A DNA stretch of 64,000 nucleotides from Parabacteroides sp. PF5-9 (GCF_029893105.1 NZ_JARXWG010000006.1:83142-147141), one strand, 5' to 3'. Positions 34,197 through 42,383 are shown, numbered from the stretch's first letter. Notes: generated by a model from the letters alone, not told the origin. Numbers and translations: made by a program.

Positions 34197-35489
34197 ATGA
34201 AGCGTCATGGTTTTTTAATTGAAAAAGTGATTGCAGAGGATAATTTGTCGTCTGCTTTCGACGCGGTTATGAAGAAAAAGAAGCGTAGCCGCACGGTTCG
34301 TTACTATCAGAAAAACAGGACAAAGGTATTAAAGCAAATCGCCTATGAAATTGAGAGCGATATTTACGAGCCTTCCCGCTACACCTTATTCACTTTACAG
34401 GATAGGAAAAAGGAAAGGCAAATAATATCGTTACCTTTTAAGGATAGGATTGCCTTGCATGCCGTTATGTCTGTAATGGATGATATTATCGGAAAGTCAT
34501 TAATCAGGGACACGTATTCCTCTATCAAAAGCCGGGGCATCCATGACGGGTTAAGCCGTGTAAAAAAAGCCCTTACGGATAGAGACGGTACGGAATACTG
34601 TTTAAAGATTGATTTGGAAAAGTATTACCCGTCTATCGACCAAAACGTCCTTATCGAAATGCTAAAGGGAAAGATAAAAGATTCCCGGATGTTAAATACG
34701 CTCACACGTATTATACGCACATACGATAAAGGGTTGCCTATTGGTTTTCATTCGTCGCAATTTTTAGGTAATTTTTATTTATCTTCCCTCGACCACTACA
34801 TAAAAGGGGCGTTGGGGGTTAAGTATTATTTTCGCTATTGTGACGATATTGTCATTTTATCATCTTCAAAGGAGGAACTTCGGGAGATTTTAGGAAAGGT
34901 TAGAATTTATGCAGAAAATATTTTACACCTTATGATTAAAGATAATTTTCAGATATTCCCAGTCGATGCACGAGGGGTTGATTTTTTAGGGTATGTTATC
35001 CGGCATGACTACGTCTTAATCCGGAAGCATATAAAGCAAACTGCTGCGAAAAAATTAAGCCGGGTAAAAAGCAGAAAACGACGTGTTCAAATCGTTGGCG
35101 CTTTGTGGGGCTGGGTTAAGCATGCAAATGGTAGGAACTTAGCAAAAAAGTTATTGAACATGAAAGATTTTAAAGAATTAGGGATTACTTACAAGCCGAC
35201 CGACGGTAAAAAACGGTTCGAGGGCGAACTGGTACGACTCGGTGAACTCCAGAACACGGAGGTTGTGATACACGACTTTGAGACGGATATTACAACCAAA
35301 GAGGGGGAGGGAAGATACGTTGTCCAATTTACATTACCAGACGACGAAGTAAAAAAGAAGTTTATAACAAATTCGGAAGAAATGAAGAATATTCTCGACC
35401 AGATAAGGGCGGGTGATTCACTTCCGTTTAAAACTGTTATTAAACGGGTGTTTTTTGGACAAGGAAAAAGTAAGTATGTTTTTTCTTGA
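34197..35489 (+). CDS. DGR reverse transcriptase with C-terminal extension
   Basis: 430 residues. It copies the template RNA with errors at adenines. RT motifs in order: LPFKDRIALHAVMS, CLKIDLEKYYPSID (motif A), the DGR-type motif LPIGFHSSQFLGNFYLS, and the catalytic YCDD (214-217, D216 and D217) in YFRYCDDIVILSSS, then DFLGYVIRHDY and a basic thumb (KLSRVKSRKRR). The IG..xSQ pattern is characteristic of the DGR clade. Residues about 325-430 form an extra beta-rich domain (KKRFEGELVRLGELQNTEVV, ending FFGQGKSKYVFS) beyond the usual end of such enzymes. Confidence 0.93.
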   Translation: MKRHGFLIEKVIAEDNLSSAFDAVMKKKKRSRTVRYYQKNRTKVLKQIAYEIESDIYEPSRYTLFTLQDRKKERQIISLPFKDRIALHAVMSVMDDIIGKSLIRDTYSSIKSRGIHDGLSRVKKALTDRDGTEYCLKIDLEKYYPSIDQNVLIEMLKGKIKDSRMLNTLTRIIRTYDKGLPIGFHSSQFLGNFYLSSLDHYIKGALGVKYYFRYCDDIVILSSSKEELREILGKVRIYAENILHLMIKDNFQIFPVDARGVDFLGYVIRHDYVLIRKHIKQTAAKKLSRVKSRKRRVQIVGALWGWVKHANGRNLAKKLLNMKDFKELGITYKPTDGKKRFEGELVRLGELQNTEVVIHDFETDITTKEGEGRYVVQFTLPDDEVKKKFITNSEEMKNILDQIRAGDSLPFKTVIKRVFFGQGKSKYVFS

Positions 35490-35498
35490 ATAATTAAA

Positions 35499-35978
35499 AT
35501 GAGAATAAAAGGAACAGAAGGCGTAAAGCTGATTGAGTGTATTAACCCACAAAAAAACAAATGGGTGATTCGTTGGGACGTCCAACCGGAAACGGAGGGC
35601 GGAGTCTCATATTATGAGTATGTTTTTCTTAAAAGGCCAACATTGTCTGAGATAAAGGATATTATAATTAACTGGATTAATGATAGTATCAAAGTTGAGA
35701 TAATGGGCGGTTATGTATGGAGGGAAAAGCCCGTATGGCTGTCTCCCGAAAATCAGTTAAATTATCAGGCTGATTATTTACAAGCCATAACTACCTCTGG
35801 GAACTCCCTACCCGTTAAGTGTAAGTTTGGCGCAGATGAAGAACCGATTTTTTTCACCTTCGAGAGTCTCGAAGATATAACCGACTTTTATAACAGTTAT
35901 GTTACCTACATTAGAGAGGTGCAAAATAAAGGCTGGGATTTGAAAAAGAATTTCGATTTTTCACCTTACGACGTTTAG
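35499..35978 (+). CDS. Protein behind the RT: possible DGR accessory or fibre chaperone
   Basis: 159 residues, 9 bp after the RT stop and so co-transcribed. It is Trp/Tyr-rich with strands in the first half (KWVIRWDVQPETEGGVSYYE) and a second half reading VWLSPENQLNYQADYLQAIT, LPVKCKFG and FESLEDITDFYNSYVTYIRE. It is not a four-helix Avd protein, the usual DGR partner, nor an HRDC protein. The second half is reminiscent of DUF4376-like phage proteins found beside fibres. It could help the RT or fold the fibre; neither is proven. Confidence 0.5.
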   Translation: MRIKGTEGVKLIECINPQKNKWVIRWDVQPETEGGVSYYEYVFLKRPTLSEIKDIIINWINDSIKVEIMGGYVWREKPVWLSPENQLNYQADYLQAITTSGNSLPVKCKFGADEEPIFFTFESLEDITDFYNSYVTYIREVQNKGWDLKKNFDFSPYDV

Positions 35979-35984
35979 GCGTCA

Positions 35985-36131
35985 CCGCTGGGGGACGGAG
36001 AAAGCCCCCGACTGACATTTTATAAGTATCCTACCACTTATTAAAACGCAACGCATTACTGCGACATTGTCGGGGGCTAATACCCTTGCCGTCGCTGTAA
36101 TGCGTTTTTTTATGCGTAATAAGTGGTAGGA
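35985..36131 (+). ncRNA. Structured element: nested stems, pseudoknot and T tract
   Basis: A 15-bp perfect outer stem (36029-36043 with 36117-36131, TCCTACCACTTATTA and its complement) encloses CGCA/TGCG (36047-36050, 36113-36116), a 9-bp stem ACGCATTAC/GTAATGCGT (36051-36059, 36097-36105) and GCGAC/GTCGC (36061-36065, 36091-36095). Seven T follow the 9-bp stem, so the inner part is a good terminator. The 25-nt loop contains GTCGGGGGCT (36069-36078), a perfect 10-bp complement of AGCCCCCGAC upstream (36003-36012), allowing a pseudoknot. GGGGG at 35990-35994 competes for the same C run. Confidence 0.7.
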
Positions 36132-36182
36132 CTACAAATATAGTACATATTTGTTTACTTCCATGTATGAATATTTGGAATT

Positions 36183-36437
36183 ATGAAAATATATGAGCTA
36201 TTGACCTTTAACAGGGAGTTGTTAAAGCGGATACATATTGCCGGAATAAAGCCGGAGGATTATAAATATTTAGATTTATTCAATGAGTACGACGCCCGCC
36301 TCTCCAGTGGGGAGAAGGTAACCTATATAGTGGCCATCTTGTCCGAAAAGTTTAATATCTCCGAAAGAAAAGTTTACACTCTGATCGCAAAGTTTAACAA
36401 TGAGATAGATTGCTGCAATTTCCGTGCAGTGGAATAA
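36183..36437 (+). CDS. Small HTH protein, possible late regulator
   Basis: 84 residues, MKIYELLTFNRELLKRIHIA at the N-terminus, then YIVAILSEKFNISERKVYTL, a clear helix-turn-helix near the C-terminus similar in plan to Mor/C activators and to small HTH proteins in Bacteroidales phages. It lies behind the structured terminator and ahead of the methyltransferase. Regulation of late genes is plausible but unproven. Confidence 0.55.
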   Translation: MKIYELLTFNRELLKRIHIAGIKPEDYKYLDLFNEYDARLSSGEKVTYIVAILSEKFNISERKVYTLIAKFNNEIDCCNFRAVE

Positions 36438-36447
36438 GGCGCAAACA

Positions 36448-36472
36448 TTCTTTTCTCTGGGCTTTGTACAGG
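36448..36472 (+). promoter_or_regulatory. Weak candidate promoter before the methyltransferase
   Basis: The stretch ends in GTACAGGAACTTTG, in which GAACTTTG is a 7/8 match to TAnnTTTG. If used, transcription starts near 36485 and the methyltransferase must be translated from ATG 36501 rather than 36477. Confidence 0.3.
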
Positions 36473-36500
36473 AACTTTGCCCCATAAACTTTATAAATTT

Positions 36501-37385
36501 ATGGGAACAGTTAAGAATTTAGAAACAGTACAGGCCAGCGGGAAGGTTTACAAATCGGCGCCGCTGCCATTTCAAGGGCAAAAACGCTATTTCGTGGCTC
36601 CATTTGCGGAAGTGCTGCGGGAGTATGGGAAATCTCACAAGGTAGAACTTATTATCGACCTTTTCGGCGGTTCCGGGCTTTTGGCTCACATTGCAAAGTC
36701 GACGCTACCTTATTGCCGGGTTATTTATAACGATTACGACGACTACCATGTCCGCCTGTTGAATATCCAGAAAACAAATCTTTTGCTTTCGGATATTAGA
36801 GGTATTTTAACAGGTTGTACGCCAGAGGCGAGGCTGGCGGCCGAAGAAAAGACAAAAGTTCTCCAGAGAGTCGAGAAGGAGGCCAAAACGGGCTACGTGG
36901 ACTATATTACCCTTTGCGGTAGTCTGTTGTTTTCCGGGAACTATGTTACAACTTTTGCCGAGCTCGAAAAGCAAGCGTTATATAACAACGTCAAAAAAGC
37001 GGATTACGACGTTAATCCGGGTGATTATCTGGCCGGACTGGAGATTTACAAGACGGATTATCTGGAACTTTTCGACAAGTTTAAAGACGTTCCGGGTGTT
37101 GTGCTCCTTGTTGACCCACCGTATTTGTCGACAGGTACGAAAACTTACAGATCTAACAAGTATTGGAAGCTAAAGGACTATTTAAACGTTTTGAGGGTTT
37201 TAAAGGATAGTAAGTATGTTTATTTCACGTCCGACAAGAGCTCGCTCATTGAGCTTTGCGAATGGTTGGAGGAAAATATGGAGTTGAAAAGCCCTTTTTC
37301 CGGCGCGAAACTGGAAATTCACACAAACAATATTAATTGGAATGCGAAATATAGCGACATGATGCTTTACAAGTTGAGCGCATAA
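36501..37385 (+). CDS. Dam-type adenine-N6 DNA methyltransferase
   Basis: 294 residues from ATG 36501 (302 from 36477). The SAM-binding motif IIDLFGGSGLLAH and the catalytic VDPPYLS (DPPY) are in the order of the D12/Dam class, with PFQGQKRYFVAPFAE as the conserved N-terminal region. It modifies adenine in phage or host DNA. Last gene of the prophage, the place of mom in Mu, another DNA modification gene, so it likely protects phage DNA from host restriction. Confidence 0.85.
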   Translation: MGTVKNLETVQASGKVYKSAPLPFQGQKRYFVAPFAEVLREYGKSHKVELIIDLFGGSGLLAHIAKSTLPYCRVIYNDYDDYHVRLLNIQKTNLLLSDIRGILTGCTPEARLAAEEKTKVLQRVEKEAKTGYVDYITLCGSLLFSGNYVTTFAELEKQALYNNVKKADYDVNPGDYLAGLEIYKTDYLELFDKFKDVPGVVLLVDPPYLSTGTKTYRSNKYWKLKDYLNVLRVLKDSKYVYFTSDKSSLIELCEWLEENMELKSPFSGAKLEIHTNNINWNAKYSDMMLYKLSA

Positions 37386-37510
37386 GCTCGAAACTCATAA
37401 GCAAAAAGGATTATTTCGTACTATAAAGATACTGATTTTGTTTGGTTTGGCAAAATATTTTAGACGAAAAATTGCATAAAAATGAAGAAAAAAAACGACT
37501 TTCAAATACC

Positions 37511-37552
37511 TTTCAAACGGCGTTTAAATAGTGTTTGAAAACCGTTTTTTTT
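37511..37552 (+). terminator. Terminator behind the methyltransferase
   Basis: TTTCAAAC (37511-37518) and GTTTGAAA (37533-37540), or alternatively AAACGG/CCGTTT, followed by a long T run. It ends rightward prophage transcription before the end sites. Confidence 0.65.
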
Positions 37553-37573
37553 ATGTGCGTGTGGCTCGAATTT

Positions 37574-37655
37574 GTATCGTTTCGTTTTGGCGATTATTTT
37601 TTTAACACTTTAACGAATGGTTTTGGAAAACGTATCTTTTAGTTTTGGCGATTAT
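37574..37655 (-). repeat. Right-end transposase binding sites (pair)
   Basis: GTATCGTTTCGTTTTGG at 37574 and GTATCTTTTAGTTTTGG at 37632, each continuing CGATTAT, are 24-bp copies identical at 22 positions, 58 bp apart, pointing outward at the prophage end. A degenerate third copy lies near 37430-37460. Mu-type phages have two or three such transposase sites at each end. A TTTGCCAAAC core shared with the third copy lies at 1093-1103, near the presumed left end. Confidence 0.6.
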
Positions 37656-37737
37656 AGGTCTTATGCAGATAAATAGGCATAGTAATATGGCTACATTAAT
37701 ATTTTTACTATTTTTGAACCACAAAAACAATACGATT

Positions 37738-38292
37738 ATGCTGTTTAGATTTCTTATTATTTCAGACGAAGTAGATGATTTTATTCGTGAAATAACGATT
37801 GATTCGGAAGCCTCTTTTCTTGATCTGCATAACGCTATTCTCGACTCGGTTGAATACACCAAAGATCAGATGAGTTCCTTCTTTATATGTGATGATGACT
37901 GGGGTAAGCGAGCAGAGATTACTTTGGTGGATATGGGGTCTTCTTCTGAGGAAGATTCATATATTATGGAGGATACGCGTCTGGAAGAGTTGTTGGAGGA
38001 TGAAGAACAGAAGTTATTATATGTATTTGACTACCTGACAGAGCGGGCGTTGTTTATGGAACTTCGTGAGATAATCCCCGGGGAAAACCTGGCTCAACCG
38101 AAGTTAGGTAAATCGATCGGACTGCCTCCTCAACAATTTGTTGCATTCGATGCTCTGGATGTGAAAACGACAACTGTAACAGTTGGAGAAGAATTCTACG
38201 GAGATTCGGAATACGATCTGGACGAACTGGATGAATCAGGTTTTGAAGGGTTGGGCGATAATCTGGAATCGTTTGATGATGACCGTTTCTAA
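37738..38292 (+). CDS. Plasmid pRiA4b ORF-3-like / IS1096 TnpR-like domain protein
   Basis: 184 residues from ATG 37738; an upstream in-frame ATG at 37645 is unlikely because the family begins [20 protein letters not shown]. The domain continues [20 protein letters not shown] and [20 protein letters not shown], with an acidic C-terminus. The family is widespread in Bacteroidales but has no firm function. Its stop overlaps miaA (TAATG), so the two are coupled. Confidence 0.75.
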   Translation: MLFRFLIISDEVDDFIREITIDSEASFLDLHNAILDSVEYTKDQMSSFFICDDDWGKRAEITLVDMGSSSEEDSYIMEDTRLEELLEDEEQKLLYVFDYLTERALFMELREIIPGENLAQPKLGKSIGLPPQQFVAFDALDVKTTTVTVGEEFYGDSEYDLDELDESGFEGLGDNLESFDDDRF

Positions 38293-39185
38293 TGCATACC
38301 CTTCTGGTTTTATTGGGCCCCACAGGTGTTGGTAAAACGGACTTGAGTTTACGTATAGCCGAATATTTTCAATCGCCTATTATTTCTTCAGATTCGCGGC
38401 AGGTTTATAAGGATCTGCCGATTGGTACGGCAGCACCTACTGCCGATCAGATGGCGCGTGTAAAGCATTATATGATCGGTATGCTTTCTTTAACCGATTA
38501 TTATAGCGCCAGTCAGTTTGAACAGGATGTGTTATCCCTTCTGCATACGTTGTTTCAACAACATCCGGTTGTCGTTATGACCGGAGGTTCGATGATGTAT
38601 ATCGATGCCGTTTGTAAAGGAATTGATGATATACCCACAATAAGCCCGGAGATCCGCAATGCCATTTATGCCCAGTATGAACGCGATGGACTACAGGATA
38701 TTCTGGAGGAGTTACGACAATATGACCCTGTTCATTACGACGAAGTCGACCGAAATAACTATAAACGTGTGATCCACGCCGTTGAGATCTGCCGGATGAC
38801 CGGTAAACCTTATTCTTCTTTTCGTACCTATAGTCGTAAGAAACGTCCTTTCCGGATTGTCAAGGTCGGCTTGACACGTGATCGGGATGAATTATATGAG
38901 CGAATCAATCAACGGGTTGACCAGATGATGGGTGACGGCCTGTTGGAAGAGGCTCGTCGGGTGTATCCGTTCAAATATTTGAATGCATTGAACACTGTAG
39001 GTTATAAAGAACTGTTTCATTATTTCGATGGCGAATGGACATTGGATCAGGCCATTGAAAAGATCAAGCGCAATTCACGCGTGTACGCCCGCAAACAAAT
39101 GACCTGGTTTAAGCGAGATGAAGAGATCCGATGGTTTCATCCGGAGGAAGAGGATATTATTGGCGCGATAGAAGATAGGATATAA
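38292..39185 (+). CDS. miaA: tRNA dimethylallyltransferase
   Basis: 297 residues. It adds a dimethylallyl group to A37 of tRNAs that read codons starting with U. P-loop [13 protein letters not shown] at the N-terminus, [16 protein letters not shown] (the conserved D and RQ.Y), [19 protein letters not shown], and a C-terminal [18 protein letters not shown]. Normal length for the family. Confidence 0.95.
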   Translation: MHTLLVLLGPTGVGKTDLSLRIAEYFQSPIISSDSRQVYKDLPIGTAAPTADQMARVKHYMIGMLSLTDYYSASQFEQDVLSLLHTLFQQHPVVVMTGGSMMYIDAVCKGIDDIPTISPEIRNAIYAQYERDGLQDILEELRQYDPVHYDEVDRNNYKRVIHAVEICRMTGKPYSSFRTYSRKKRPFRIVKVGLTRDRDELYERINQRVDQMMGDGLLEEARRVYPFKYLNALNTVGYKELFHYFDGEWTLDQAIEKIKRNSRVYARKQMTWFKRDEEIRWFHPEEEDIIGAIEDRI

Positions 39186-39204
39186 ATTAAAAAATGTAAC
39201 GATA

Positions 39205-39236
39205 CCGTAGAGACAGGGCATGCCCTGTCTCTACGG
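39205..39236. repeat. 32-bp perfect palindrome
   Basis: CCGTAGAGACAGGGCA followed directly by its reverse complement, without a loop. It lies between two convergent genes (miaA and the MBL/NTF2 gene) and may serve as a bidirectional terminator, or be one copy of a dispersed palindromic repeat. Confidence 0.6.
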
Positions 39237-39240
39237 ATTA

Positions 39241-40488
39241 TTAATCCCGTGGCATGCCGGAATAATGAATATGGTAAATTTTCCATTCATCATTAATTTT
39301 GCGACAAATTAATGTTTCTCTTCCTTTATTTTGTCGCATAATACCCTCTTTATCTTTTCGATCGAAAACCCAATAGAATTGGATGTATGCCATATCTCCA
39401 TACACATTTATAACCTCGCTTACACTTGACAGTTTTCTTTCAGATAATTCACCAAATGAATTTACGATGAAATCATTAAAGATACTGTTGAATCCAAAAT
39501 ACTGTCCGGTTCCATTAATGATTGATATATCTTCGGTATCAGCCCATATTGTTCTGGCCAATGAGCGATCAACATCTGAAATAGATTTTGTATAGTTATT
39601 CAGCAGCATCCTGATTTTCTCTTTTTCAGTATTGGCCGTTTCCTCAGGATAAAGCCCTTTCGCCAGAGCCCGTACATTTGTTGCACCTGTTAATTGAGGA
39701 TAAGCAGCTATCAACTGTTGGCTGAAAGTATCCGCATTGTCACATTTATCCAACAACATTTTGACATATTCCAGATATTCGATTTGAAAATGGACAACAT
39801 CTATTTTTGCAGGAGTACCGTGTGACCCGAAAAATAGTTCACTTTGAGTTGATTGGGCATATTTTAATTCAGTAAGAACCGCATCAACAGCATTCCTGTC
39901 CGGAATTTGCATGGAGTTAAAATGTACTTTTGCCGGGGCAAAATGAGAGTAGTAAGCTTTGTCGCCAATGAAGATACTTGCTGCAGGAAAATCGCTTTTA
40001 GCCCCAGCAGTGAATACAAAGTTGACACCTGCCCATTGCTGTTTTGAATTAAATTCGATCGTTTTTGTTTTCTTATGCGGCCGTAAATCCATTGCCTCAC
40101 CGAAGATATTTGCAAAATTCTTAAGCATACCGCTATATATTTCACCTTGCTCAAACTCCGGCATACCTTTCATCATGACTACCTTGTTTGCCGGATATTC
40201 GGCCAATCCACCTGTGTGGTAGTTCGCTATAATTTTTGAAACCGGTTTATTCAATTTTTGGGTGTATTCATTGAACTCACGAATGCTTTTCACAAAAGAA
40301 GGTTGTTCCAGAATGACTAATTCTTTATCACCCTCAATAATCGCACTAACATCTGCCATCGCTTCAGCAGACGTATAAATATGAAGCTTGTAAGTGCCCA
40401 TATCAAAAACCTCCAGACTGCCTTTCATCGTTTGTGCTCCTGTAGTGAAAGTGATCAACAGAAGGAGCAGAGTAAACATGTTCTTCAT
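39241..40488 (-). CDS. Secreted protein, degenerate MBL-like domain fused to NTF2/SnoaL-like domain
   Basis: 415 residues with a signal peptide (MKNMFTLLLLLITFTTGAQ). Residues about 25-270 resemble a metallo-beta-lactamase fold (ELVILEQPSFVKSIREFNEY, IIANYHTGGLAEYPANKVVM), but the zinc motif HxHxDH is reduced to a single H, so hydrolase activity is doubtful. Residues about 290-415 are an NTF2/SnoaL-like domain (MLLNNYTKSISDVDRSLART, GRETLICRKINDEWKIYHIH). Behind an AraC-type regulator on the same strand, which may control it. Confidence 0.6.
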   Translation of the reverse strand: MKNMFTLLLLLITFTTGAQTMKGSLEVFDMGTYKLHIYTSAEAMADVSAIIEGDKELVILEQPSFVKSIREFNEYTQKLNKPVSKIIANYHTGGLAEYPANKVVMMKGMPEFEQGEIYSGMLKNFANIFGEAMDLRPHKKTKTIEFNSKQQWAGVNFVFTAGAKSDFPAASIFIGDKAYYSHFAPAKVHFNSMQIPDRNAVDAVLTELKYAQSTQSELFFGSHGTPAKIDVVHFQIEYLEYVKMLLDKCDNADTFSQQLIAAYPQLTGATNVRALAKGLYPEETANTEKEKIRMLLNNYTKSISDVDRSLARTIWADTEDISIINGTGQYFGFNSIFNDFIVNSFGELSERKLSSVSEVINVYGDMAYIQFYWVFDRKDKEGIMRQNKGRETLICRKINDEWKIYHIHYSGMPRD

Positions 40489-40632
40489 AACTTTATTTCT
40501 TTAAATGAATAATATTGACGAGACAAAAATACAATCCGGTATGTGGGAAAAGAGAATACATTTCCGTGTGATGATGGTAAATCTCCGACAAGTATAATTT
40601 TTATCTTATCGGATTGGGTAAAGGACGAGTGG

Positions 40633-41478
40633 TTATCGTTTTGTGGAATTCCGGAACTGAATGGGGGTGATCTGTGTATGTTTGCGGAAATACTTGTTGA
40701 AGTTGGTCGGTTCATCAAAACCGAGTTCAAAACCTATCTCTTTTACAGACAGGGTGCTGTATGCTAATAATCGTTTGGCTTCAAGTATAGTACGTGAATC
40801 AATATAAACTTTAGGTGTTTTACCGGTAAGCTTCTTTACCTCTTTGCATAGTGTTTTTTCATTTATACCTAATAAGTTAACGTAAAATTCCGTATTTCTG
40901 TTTTCTTTGAAGTATTTTTCAACAGCATTGTAGAACATTCTTCCTATATGGTCTGTAACAGGAGGGTAGGCCGTGGTAAGGCATCTCTCGGCACCGAGTA
41001 AGATTGCACGTAGGTAGCTGTGGGCTATTTCTGCCTGAAAGTAGTCAGTTGGGCGTTCCAATTCCTCTTCCAGTAATGCGATCAGGCTTCCTGCAAGTGT
41101 TGGACTAATGGGTACGGTTTTATTCAGGTTTATCGGATTAAGAATCTCGGCGATATGTAAAAAACTGGTGTCAAGTTCACTGATAGAGAAGAAAGAACTT
41201 GTAAATAGAATGATCTTACCGGAATAATCAGAAATGGTGTCGAATTCACAGACTTGTCCGGAGGAGATAATGAGAATCTCATTGGCTTGTATGGTGATTT
41301 TCTGAAAATCAATTCGGAAGATAGCACTTCCTTCGGAAAGCCATATAATTTGATAAAAGGCAGCCCTGTGAGGGTGTCGAAACAGTTTAGGCAACTCTTT
41401 GACAAACGCTAACTCTTTTACCTCTACCTCAATCGGTAAAACCTTGAAATCGAAAACTCGGATACTATTCTTTTCCAT
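40633..41478 (-). CDS. AraC-family transcription regulator
   Basis: 281 residues from ATG 41478; a longer in-frame start at 41565 adds 29 residues not typical of the family. A cupin-like N-terminal sensing domain (FYQIIWLSEGSAIFRIDFQK, ILIISSGQVCEFD) is joined to the two-HTH AraC domain at the C-terminus: LGINEKTLCKEVKKLTGKTP and TLSVKEIGFELGFDEPTNFN, ending YFRKHTQITPIQFR. It probably regulates the secreted protein gene 145 bp downstream. Confidence 0.88.
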   Translation of the reverse strand: MEKNSIRVFDFKVLPIEVEVKELAFVKELPKLFRHPHRAAFYQIIWLSEGSAIFRIDFQKITIQANEILIISSGQVCEFDTISDYSGKIILFTSSFFSISELDTSFLHIAEILNPINLNKTVPISPTLAGSLIALLEEELERPTDYFQAEIAHSYLRAILLGAERCLTTAYPPVTDHIGRMFYNAVEKYFKENRNTEFYVNLLGINEKTLCKEVKKLTGKTPKVYIDSRTILEAKRLLAYSTLSVKEIGFELGFDEPTNFNKYFRKHTQITPIQFRNSTKR

Positions 41479-41581
41479 CGAAATACAAAAATAGTGAAAG
41501 ATCCGTTTAATCTTATACGAAGGAATCTTAAACGAATACAGATAACTCCAATTGTCAATTTTCAACTGTCAATTGTCCATT

Positions 41582-41612
41582 TTTCATATCACGGTCTCAC
41601 CGTGATATGAAA
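41582..41612. other. Hairpin spanning the end of the 41589 gene
   Basis: TTTCATATCACGG and CCGTGATATGAAA form a perfect 13-bp stem with a 5-nt loop, covering the last codons and stop of the lipoprotein gene. It may act as a 3' mRNA stabiliser or weak terminator. Confidence 0.5.
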
Positions 41613-42239
41613 GCATCCTTGTTTGCGCTCATGTTTGATGTAGCAGCGTTTTTCACGTTTCAGATCGCGTAAGACCATGGCCAGTACCATTTTCAATTCA
41701 TCTTTTCCGATGTTCAATGTGTCTTTTTCGTCCATTTTAGTAAACTTGTTCCAGGAGATGTCGAATGTCGTGCCGTATAGATGCGCCGAATTTTCGGACG
41801 AATTGATATTTCTTTTTCGTAAACCTTGAATATCATCGATGGTACGGGTAACGCTTGTGACTTTGATTGTATAGATTGGTGCATTCAGATTTTTGAGTGT
41901 ATCCTGAAAATTCCGACCGATATCAGTCAGTAATTTTTCGGCTTCAGGCACAAGAAAGGGTATCGAATGAGTTAAATTTTCTACTTCGTAGTATTTATTG
42001 GTTTTAATCTCTTTCATTTTTTTAGAGGCATGTTTGGCTTCTTCACGCGAAGAGACCGGATCAATCCCTAAGGTCGTTGCCGCTTCGATATGGAGTGCAT
42101 TCAGGTCGTTGAAGTCACGATTGTAACTGCCGTTGTACCAGATACGTTTAAGTTCTCCCCGTTTTTCTTTACAGGATGAAACGGGAATAAGGATGAAAAC
42201 AGTAAAAAGGAGTAGCGTAAAAACAGAGATTACTTTCAT
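41589..42239 (-). CDS. DUF5715-like lipoprotein with M15 peptidase-like motifs
   Basis: 216 residues with a lipoprotein signal (VFTLLLFTVFILIPVSSC). The second half carries SSENSAHLYGTTFDISWNKF, which resembles the SxHxxGxAxD zinc site of D-Ala-D-Ala carboxypeptidases, and the ending RKQGCFHITVRP, which could supply the third zinc histidine. It may act on peptidoglycan from the outer membrane. Substrate and activity are inferred from motifs only. Confidence 0.65.
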   Translation of the reverse strand: MKVISVFTLLLFTVFILIPVSSCKEKRGELKRIWYNGSYNRDFNDLNALHIEAATTLGIDPVSSREEAKHASKKMKEIKTNKYYEVENLTHSIPFLVPEAEKLLTDIGRNFQDTLKNLNAPIYTIKVTSVTRTIDDIQGLRKRNINSSENSAHLYGTTFDISWNKFTKMDEKDTLNIGKDELKMVLAMVLRDLKREKRCYIKHERKQGCFHITVRP

Positions 42240-42383
42240 GAGGGCATGATTCTAAATTGGCTAACAAAAATAGACAGAAAAGAGATATAAACATAACGTG
42301 TCGGTCATGAATACGGAGAATGTATACAAACAAAAAACGGAGCGTCGCAGTCGGTTTATTTGAAGCATCCAAATCACTTTTCT

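Larger units (their letters stand above)
37386..37737. other. Prophage right end and host junction
   Basis: No gene. It contains the prophage terminator, the end sites and then host DNA leading to the 37738 gene. The exact boundary is not fixed: CA at 37666-37667 fits a TG...CA end rule, but no matching target duplication is found on the left. A host -7 match TATTTTTG is at 37709-37716. Confidence 0.5.

Noticed and set aside
34197..35489. Retron or group II intron RT
   Set aside because: The adjacent TR/VR pair with adenine-specific changes and the SQ motif place it with DGRs; no msr/msd or intron domains V/VI are seen.
36003..36131. Integron attC site
   Set aside because: The fold lacks the R/L core boxes (GTTRRRY) and no integron integrase is present.
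1..37737. Site-specific integrase of the prophage
   Set aside because: No tyrosine or serine recombinase was seen; integration is by the DDE transposase.
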